Assembly: GCA_023954795.1 (NCBI GenBank)
Contig: JAGSHA010000021.1
Location: 1 to 17,916 of the forward strand
Direction: 5' to 3'
From: Oceanospirillaceae bacterium
Lineage (GTDB): Bacteria; Pseudomonadota; Gammaproteobacteria; Pseudomonadales; Balneatricaceae
DNA: 17,916 nt
Shown: piece by piece, positions 13,565-17,916 of the stretch
Layout of the letters: each line of letters opens with the position of its first letter
Position numbering within the stretch: position 1 is the stretch's first letter
The notes under the pieces: generated by a model
Databases searched by the model: none
Seen by the model: the letters and a program-made list of their open reading frames with translations, nothing else
What the model was told of the DNA's origin: nothing
Program-made: the position numbers and the translations under genes

Positions 13565-14524
13565 ATGGAAATGATTCCTTTAACCGAGCTTAAAGGCGAG
13601 TCGAAAATGGCCAAATTGCGCCATAAACCGGACCCGAACCGGAAGCGACTGCGCAAACCTGAGTGGATTCGTATTGATCCCCGCAGCAATAGCAACGTGC
13701 AGAAAGTAAAGAAAGAGCTGCGCGAACTGAAGCTGCACACTGTGTGCGAAGAAGCCTCCTGCCCTAATCTGGCCGAGTGCTTCAGCAAACGCACCGCAAC
13801 TTTTATGATCATGGGCGCTATCTGTACCCGTCGCTGTCCTTTCTGCGATGTTGCCCACGGTCGTCCTATGGGACTGGATCCAGATGAACCCCGCCATGTC
13901 GCGGAGTCTATCCAGTCACTGAAGCTGCGTTACGCCGTTATTACGTCTGTTGACCGTGATGACCTGCGTGACGGCGGCGCCAGCCACTTTGCAGAGGTCG
14001 TGCGCGAAGCACGCGCCCTGAATACCGATCTGACAGTTGAGATCCTGGTACCTGACTTCCGGGGCAAAATGGATGCTGCTCTGGAAGCGCTGTCGGTCCA
14101 TGTGCCTGACGTACTGAACCACAACATGGAGACCGTGCCGAGCCTGTACGCCTCTGTACGACCGGGCGCTGACTATCACTGGTCTCTGAGCTTGTTGTAC
14201 CAATACAAACGCCTCAACCCTGAGGTGATTACCAAATCTGGTCTGATGGTTGGTCTGGGCGAGACAAAAGACGAACTCATCGAGGTGATGAAGGACTTGC
14301 GCGCCAATGGAGTGGATATGCTAACCATCGGCCAGTACCTGCAACCGACGAAACATCATCTGGCCGTAGAGCGCTACGTAACACCAGAAGAGTTTAAAGA
14401 GTACGAAACCATCGGCAATGAGCTGGGCTTCACCAACGTTGCAAGCGGTCCGATGGTGCGTTCATCGTATCATGCTGACATGCAGGCAAGCGGCGAGTCC
14501 GTTGGCTTTGCCGGAGGGGAGTAA
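13565..14524 (+). CDS. lipA: Lipoyl synthase (radical SAM)
   Basis: 319 residues. It inserts two sulfurs into octanoyl-GcvH and octanoyl-E2 proteins. The auxiliary-cluster cysteines are Cys61, Cys66 and Cys72 (CEEASCPNLAEC). The radical-SAM cysteines are Cys87, Cys91 and Cys94 (CTRRCPFC). The C-terminal RSSYHAD motif supplies the conserved serine ligand. GLMVGLGET and TIGQYLQPTKHHL are typical. The start is fixed by a perfect ribosome site. It follows gcvT by 225 bp and is followed one base later by the sarcosine-oxidase-gamma-like gene. Proteobacterial lipA usually sits beside lipB. Its place here without lipB suggests a copy dedicated to GcvH, possibly a paralogue; that is inference. Confidence 0.96.
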   Translation: MEMIPLTELKGESKMAKLRHKPDPNRKRLRKPEWIRIDPRSNSNVQKVKKELRELKLHTVCEEASCPNLAECFSKRTATFMIMGAICTRRCPFCDVAHGRPMGLDPDEPRHVAESIQSLKLRYAVITSVDRDDLRDGGASHFAEVVREARALNTDLTVEILVPDFRGKMDAALEALSVHVPDVLNHNMETVPSLYASVRPGADYHWSLSLLYQYKRLNPEVITKSGLMVGLGETKDELIEVMKDLRANGVDMLTIGQYLQPTKHHLAVERYVTPEEFKEYETIGNELGFTNVASGPMVRSSYHADMQASGESVGFAGGE

Positions 14525-14525
14525 T

Positions 14526-15137
14526 ATGGCAACGGTAGAAACGATCAACAACCGGCTGGTCCACATCAACCTGGCGATTCAGGTCGATGAAAAGGAAGAA
14601 GTCAGTTCAATCATGATGCGCGAACGCCCTTTCATCGGCGAACTGAATCTGGATATCGACCCCGATAACCTCTCACTGCTGATCGCGGTCGGAGAGGTCA
14701 TGGGCGTATCCCAGCCTCTGACCGTGAGCCGTATCTCGTGCATAGGCAAACTGGCAATCCTGTGGCTGGATCTGAATCGTTGGTTGGTATTACCACCTCC
14801 TGGCAGCCACATGTCGGTAAAACACGCGCTGCAGGATACCTTCGGACAAGATATTCAGTTTCACACTGAAGGTGAGCTGATGCATGCGGAGCTCACTGAA
14901 GCCGCTGTGCGCTACTTGTTGGAAAGCGATAACACACGCGAAGTACACGTACAGGCGGACCGTCGTCGCGAAGACAGCCAAAGCCGATTACAGCAAGAAG
15001 GTGTCACGATCATGTCGCCGTGTGACCAGCGCGAATATGACATTCTGGTCCGCGACCACTGTGCCGAACGTTTATGGCAGTGGCTCAGCCAACACCACCC
15101 GGAACAGACGCCTCATAACCAGGCGGCCAACGGCTAA
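14526..15137 (+). CDS. Sarcosine oxidase gamma-subunit-like protein (orphan, GcvT-related fold)
   Basis: 203 residues. It resembles the SoxG family in layout: an N-terminal LNLDIDPDNLSLLIAVGEV block, then ILWLDLNRWLVLPPPG (the family's LWLGPDEWL region), and a C-terminal YDILVRDHCAERLWQWL that closes the domain. The ATG at 14526 begins one base after the lipA stop and has GGAGGGG upstream, so the two are translationally coupled. A longer in-frame reading from 14418 would run inside lipA and is rejected. SoxG normally works with SoxB, SoxD and SoxA in heterotetrameric sarcosine oxidase; none is in the window. It may be a GcvT- or folate-related accessory, or a remnant of sarcosine catabolism. 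The family call is moderate and the role unknown. Confidence 0.72.
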   Translation: MATVETINNRLVHINLAIQVDEKEEVSSIMMRERPFIGELNLDIDPDNLSLLIAVGEVMGVSQPLTVSRISCIGKLAILWLDLNRWLVLPPPGSHMSVKHALQDTFGQDIQFHTEGELMHAELTEAAVRYLLESDNTREVHVQADRRREDSQSRLQQEGVTIMSPCDQREYDILVRDHCAERLWQWLSQHHPEQTPHNQAANG

Positions 15138-15168
15138 AACGGATTGCGAATCAGAGCTAAGGAAAACT

Positions 15169-16095
15169 ATGTCGATCTATACGGTTGTTGAACATCCTCA
15201 ACTTGAAGCGTATCTGGAACAATATTCGATGGGTTCGCTGGTCAGCTTTCAGGGGATCGAAGCCGGTGTTGAAAACACCAACTATTTTGTCACGACAACC
15301 AGCGGCGAGTACGTACTCACGCTGGTTGAGTCGGTTACGGCGGAAAAGCTGCCGTTTATTCTGGGCTATGTTGCTCACCTCTCAGAACGTAACATCGCGG
15401 TAGCACAACCCATTCTGAACCGTCAGGGTGAACTGTTTGGTAGTCTGAACGAACGCCCCGCCGTGTTTATGCGTCGCTTACAAGGCGCACCACTCGACAC
15501 CCCAAATCAAGTGCAGTGCAGCGTAATCGGCCACACCTTGGCAGCCAGTCATCTGGCATCCGCTGAGCTGACGACCGATGAATACCAACACATCTATCAG
15601 TGGTGCAGCGAAGTCAGCGCACGTGTGCTGCCTAAATTGAGTGATGCGGACAAACACCTGCTCCAGGAGTCGGTTCTCGCGGCTGGAATGATCCCATGGG
15701 CACACTTGCCACAGGGCCCGATCCACGCAGATCTATTTCCGGATAACGCCCTGTTTGACGGAGACTCACTGGCAGGACTGATCGATTTTTATCACGCCTG
15801 CTCAGCGCCTTATCTCTACGATCTGGCAGTGACATTGAATGCCTGGTGCTACGACGAACAACAGCAGCATTACGATGCGGATAAAGCATCAACCTTGCTC
15901 AGCAGCTACAACGCCGTGCGCATGCTGAACGAAGAAGAACAGCAGTGGTTGAAAGCGATGCAAAAAGTCGCTGCGCTACGCTTCTGGCTGTCCCGTCTGC
16001 GCGACAAACTATTTCCCAAAGACGGTGAGCTGATCACCGTGAAAGACCCGAACGGAAAGAAACAGTTGCTGGAGCATCTCATTAAAGACCAGTAA
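15169..16095 (+). CDS. thrB: Homoserine kinase, APH-fold type (ThrB family)
   Basis: 308 residues. It phosphorylates homoserine with ATP in threonine biosynthesis. It belongs to the aminoglycoside-phosphotransferase-like family used by Pseudomonas and relatives, not the GHMP-type ThrB of E. coli. Features: GIEAGVENTNYFV near the N-terminus, the catalytic loop PIHADLFPDN with Asp188 and Asn193, and the metal-binding IDFYHAC with Asp206. Start ATG 15169 follows AAGGA at good spacing. It begins 31 bp after the SoxG-like gene, and a longer in-frame reading from 14884 overlaps that gene and is rejected. A bidirectional terminator follows at once, making it last in the plus-strand operon. The link to threonine/glycine metabolism fits the locus. 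Confidence 0.9.
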   Translation: MSIYTVVEHPQLEAYLEQYSMGSLVSFQGIEAGVENTNYFVTTTSGEYVLTLVESVTAEKLPFILGYVAHLSERNIAVAQPILNRQGELFGSLNERPAVFMRRLQGAPLDTPNQVQCSVIGHTLAASHLASAELTTDEYQHIYQWCSEVSARVLPKLSDADKHLLQESVLAAGMIPWAHLPQGPIHADLFPDNALFDGDSLAGLIDFYHACSAPYLYDLAVTLNAWCYDEQQQHYDADKASTLLSSYNAVRMLNEEEQQWLKAMQKVAALRFWLSRLRDKLFPKDGELITVKDPNGKKQLLEHLIKDQ

Positions 16096-16114
16096 GTCGG
16101 CATAAAACGCCCAT

Positions 16115-16154
16115 AAAAAACGGCAGGTCACTGATAAAGTGCCTGCCGTTTTTT
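16115..16154. terminator. Bidirectional intrinsic terminator
   Basis: CGGCAGG (16121-16127) pairs with CCTGCCG (16142-16148), extended inward by CAC/GTG across a one-base bulge. It is flanked by six A residues on the left and six T residues on the right, so it works on both strands. It separates the thrB operon from the convergent FecR-domain gene. Confidence 0.92.
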
Positions 16155-16190
16155 GTTTATAGGTGCTTCAGTGAGCCATTCAGCTAAACC

Positions 16191-16928
16191 TTAAGACTGC
16201 GCCTCACAATCAGACCATACCTGAAACGGGTCTTGCCCCTGCCCACCGTCGCTGGATTCTTCACATTGGATGGCGACAGGTTCTGGTTTGGGTTCCGGCT
16301 CAGGATCACCAATTCTCAGCATCGCCGGACGCTCATCCGTCAGACGAAACGCGGTTGCGCCACGCTCCATCTCAAAATACTTTCCAGGGTCCAGATCAGC
16401 ATTACCCACAGAGGTATCAATAACAATTCCGCCCTGATCAACACCACCCGCGACCCCTTGAATCACTTTATTCTTCTCAGAACAATGTCGATCACACAGA
16501 TAGATTTCGTATTCAGTTCCCCGAATACCAATCGTGGCCAAAACGGTCTGGAAACGATAGCGATCCGGGTTCGCTTTACCAATCTTTCCGCTGATCGTAC
16601 GTAAACCACCACGCATCAACTGAAACACTGCAACTCCATCCTCCGGCTGCTCTTCACGATAGCGATAACGCGACAGCTGCAACTTGGAATCCGGTTTAAG
16701 ATTGATGGTAGAACCATCATTAAAGCGGATATGCAGTCGTCCACGCTTGCTCGTTAAAAGCCGCTCTTTTTCGAATACGATGGAATCACGCTTGAGCATT
16801 CGCGTTTCACCGCGCAGGTTCTCAGCATGGTTTTCACCCAAACTTAGAATGACACGGCCAATAGCCTCATCTGCAAAAACATTGAATGAGGTTGCCAACG
16901 TCAGCAACAGCACCACTATACGTAACAC
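16191..16928 (-). CDS. Secreted FecR-domain protein
   Basis: 245 residues starting at GTG 16928, with GGGAG seven bases upstream. An N-terminal signal peptide has a probable cleavage site after VFA (residue 19). The FecR-type domain follows (about 45-145: RGRLHIRFNDGSTINLKPDSKLQL, then RGGLRTISGKIGK and TVLATIGIRGTEYEI). The C-terminal tail is unusual: a PEPEPKPEP stretch (209-217), then an acidic region. Cysteines 145, 149, 222 and 241 could form two disulfides in the periplasm. Stand-alone FecR-domain proteins are not iron-signalling anti-sigma factors, which need a transmembrane helix and a cytoplasmic part; none is seen here. Function unknown. It lies 74 bp after uvrB on the same strand. 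Confidence 0.85.
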   Translation of the reverse strand: MLRIVVLLLTLATSFNVFADEAIGRVILSLGENHAENLRGETRMLKRDSIVFEKERLLTSKRGRLHIRFNDGSTINLKPDSKLQLSRYRYREEQPEDGVAVFQLMRGGLRTISGKIGKANPDRYRFQTVLATIGIRGTEYEIYLCDRHCSEKNKVIQGVAGGVDQGGIVIDTSVGNADLDPGKYFEMERGATAFRLTDERPAMLRIGDPEPEPKPEPVAIQCEESSDGGQGQDPFQVWSDCEAQS

Positions 16929-16956
16929 CTTGTTTCTCCCTGTAATGTCCAGTACC

Positions 16957-16982
16957 GCCTGATTCCTCTAACCTTATCAGGC
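16957..16982. other. Inverted repeat between uvrB and the FecR-domain gene
   Basis: GCCTGAT (16957-16963) and ATCAGGC (16976-16982) form a seven-pair stem with a 12-nt loop. There is no T-run, so it is a weak or Rho-dependent end for uvrB at best, or an operator for the FecR-domain gene. Confidence 0.4.
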
Positions 16983-17002
16983 TTGCACATGAGCAACCAC
17001 CA

Positions 17003-17916
17003 TTAGACCCCGTGCTTCAGTTTCTCTAGCTGATCGCGGTAATGCGCCGCCAACTCAAACTCCAGATTCTTCGCAGCTTCGTACATTTTGTCTTCCAGCT
17101 CGGTCATCGCTTTCACCTGCTGAGCCGGGCTCATCGATGCAGGATCAACGTTATAATCGCCGGCCTTATCCGCAACTTTTTTCGCGGCTTTCGCGGCTTT
17201 GCGACCCGGAATGGTAGACGCCCCTTCCATAATGTCAGCAACCGACTTTTTGATGCCTTTCGGAACAATACCGTGTTCTTTGTTATGCGCCATCTGCTTT
17301 TCACGACGGCGTTCAGTTTCATCCATCGCACGCTGCATCGATCCGGTGATTTTATCTGCGTACAAAATCGCACGGCCGTTGACGTTACGCGCCGCTCGGC
17401 CGATGGTCTGGATCATCGACGTATCCGAGCGCAGGAAACCTTCTTTATCAGCATCCAGAATCGTCACCAGTGAAACCTCTGGCATATCGATACCTTCTCG
17501 CAGCAAGTTGATCCCCACCAGCACATCAAACACCCCGGTGCGCAGGTCACGGATGATCTCGACACGCTCCACGGTGTCGATATCGGAATGCAGATAGCGC
17601 ACTTTCACGCCATGTTCATCCAGATAGTCGGTGAGATCTTCTGCCATCCGTTTGGTGAGGACAGTGACGACCACACGCTCTTTATTCGCCACGACTTTGT
17701 TAATTTCGGATAGCAGATCATCAACCTGAGTCGTAGCCGGACGAATCTCGACAACCGGATCAATCAGCCCGGTCGGACGCACGACCTGCTCTGCTACATG
17801 TTGCTGATTGGCTTTTTCGTATTTGCTCGGCGTGGCCGAAACAAAGATCATCTGCGGCGAAGTCTCCTCCCACTCCTCAAATTTCATCGGACGGTTATCC
17901 AACGCAGACGGGAGAC
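17003..17916 (-). CDS. uvrB: Excinuclease ABC subunit B, C-terminal part (runs off window)
   Basis: The visible 303 C-terminal residues of a protein of about 670. UvrB is the damage-verifying helicase-like subunit of nucleotide excision repair. Seen in order: LPSALDNRPMKFEEWEE, the C-terminal helicase-lobe segment RYLHSDIDTVERVEIIRDLRTG, VLVGINLLREGIDMPEVSLV, helicase motif VI in QTIGRAARNVNG, the MQRAMDETERRREKQ segment, and the final UVR domain (LEDKMYEAAKNLEFELAAHYRDQLEKLK) that contacts UvrC. The TAA stop is at 17003-17005. Truncation is only by the window edge; reading continues open to base 17916. Confidence 0.97.
   Translation of the reverse strand, partial: LPSALDNRPMKFEEWEETSPQMIFVSATPSKYEKANQQHVAEQVVRPTGLIDPVVEIRPATTQVDDLLSEINKVVANKERVVVTVLTKRMAEDLTDYLDEHGVKVRYLHSDIDTVERVEIIRDLRTGVFDVLVGINLLREGIDMPEVSLVTILDADKEGFLRSDTSMIQTIGRAARNVNGRAILYADKITGSMQRAMDETERRREKQMAHNKEHGIVPKGIKKSVADIMEGASTIPGRKAAKAAKKVADKAGDYNVDPASMSPAQQVKAMTELEDKMYEAAKNLEFELAAHYRDQLEKLKHGV

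Noticed and set aside
14418..14525. N-terminal extension of the SoxG-like gene into lipA
   Set aside because: The extension overlaps a conserved lipA C-terminus, while the ATG at 14526 has a strong ribosome site and begins where family similarity starts.
14884..15168. N-terminal extension of thrB into the SoxG-like gene
   Set aside because: Homoserine kinase similarity begins at the ATG at 15169, which has a good ribosome site; the upstream part is another frame of the SoxG-like gene.

Overview
This 17.9 kb window reads as a chromosomal segment of a gammaproteobacterium. The encoded proteins (GcvP, LipA, SdaA, UvrB, ThrB) look closest to marine Oceanospirillales or Pseudomonas-like lineages. 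That placement is inferred from protein style and gene order, not from a marker gene. I see no insertion sequences, phage genes, CRISPR array, tRNA or rRNA.

Left flank (1-4132): an ECHDC3-like enoyl-CoA hydratase/isomerase homologue (-), a small cysteine-rich protein of unknown function (+), a LuxR-type solo regulator (-), a PDZ-containing M48 metalloprotease lipoprotein (+), and a PaaI-type hotdog thioesterase (-) whose 3' end overlaps that of the protease.

Core (4233-16155): a glycine/serine catabolic locus in two divergent blocks. The minus-strand block is transcribed sdaA-glyA-gcvH-gcvP and ends at a strong intrinsic terminator. The plus-strand block begins with an XRE-cupin regulator with its own terminator. 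It continues as gcvT, a lipoyl synthase, an orphan sarcosine-oxidase-gamma-like (GcvT-fold) protein and an APH-type homoserine kinase, ending at a bidirectional terminator. The logic is coherent. GcvP, GcvH and GcvT (plus an Lpd not seen here) cleave glycine, and LipA makes the lipoyl group that GcvH needs. GlyA joins a second glycine to methylene-THF to give serine, and SdaA deaminates serine to pyruvate. No glycine riboswitch core is recognisable. Instead, identical palindromes (GTTTCC-TATT-GGAAAC type) lie in the sdaA/regulator divergent region and upstream of gcvT. The XRE-cupin protein is the obvious candidate to bind them. The gcvT leader can also fold into a compact three-way junction.

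Right flank (16191-17916): a secreted FecR-domain protein (-) and the C-terminal part of uvrB (-), which runs off the window.

The most interesting signals are the operator family linking the two blocks, the structured gcvT leader, the gcvT-lipA-soxG-like-thrB grouping, and a possible small RNA between two terminators downstream of gcvP.
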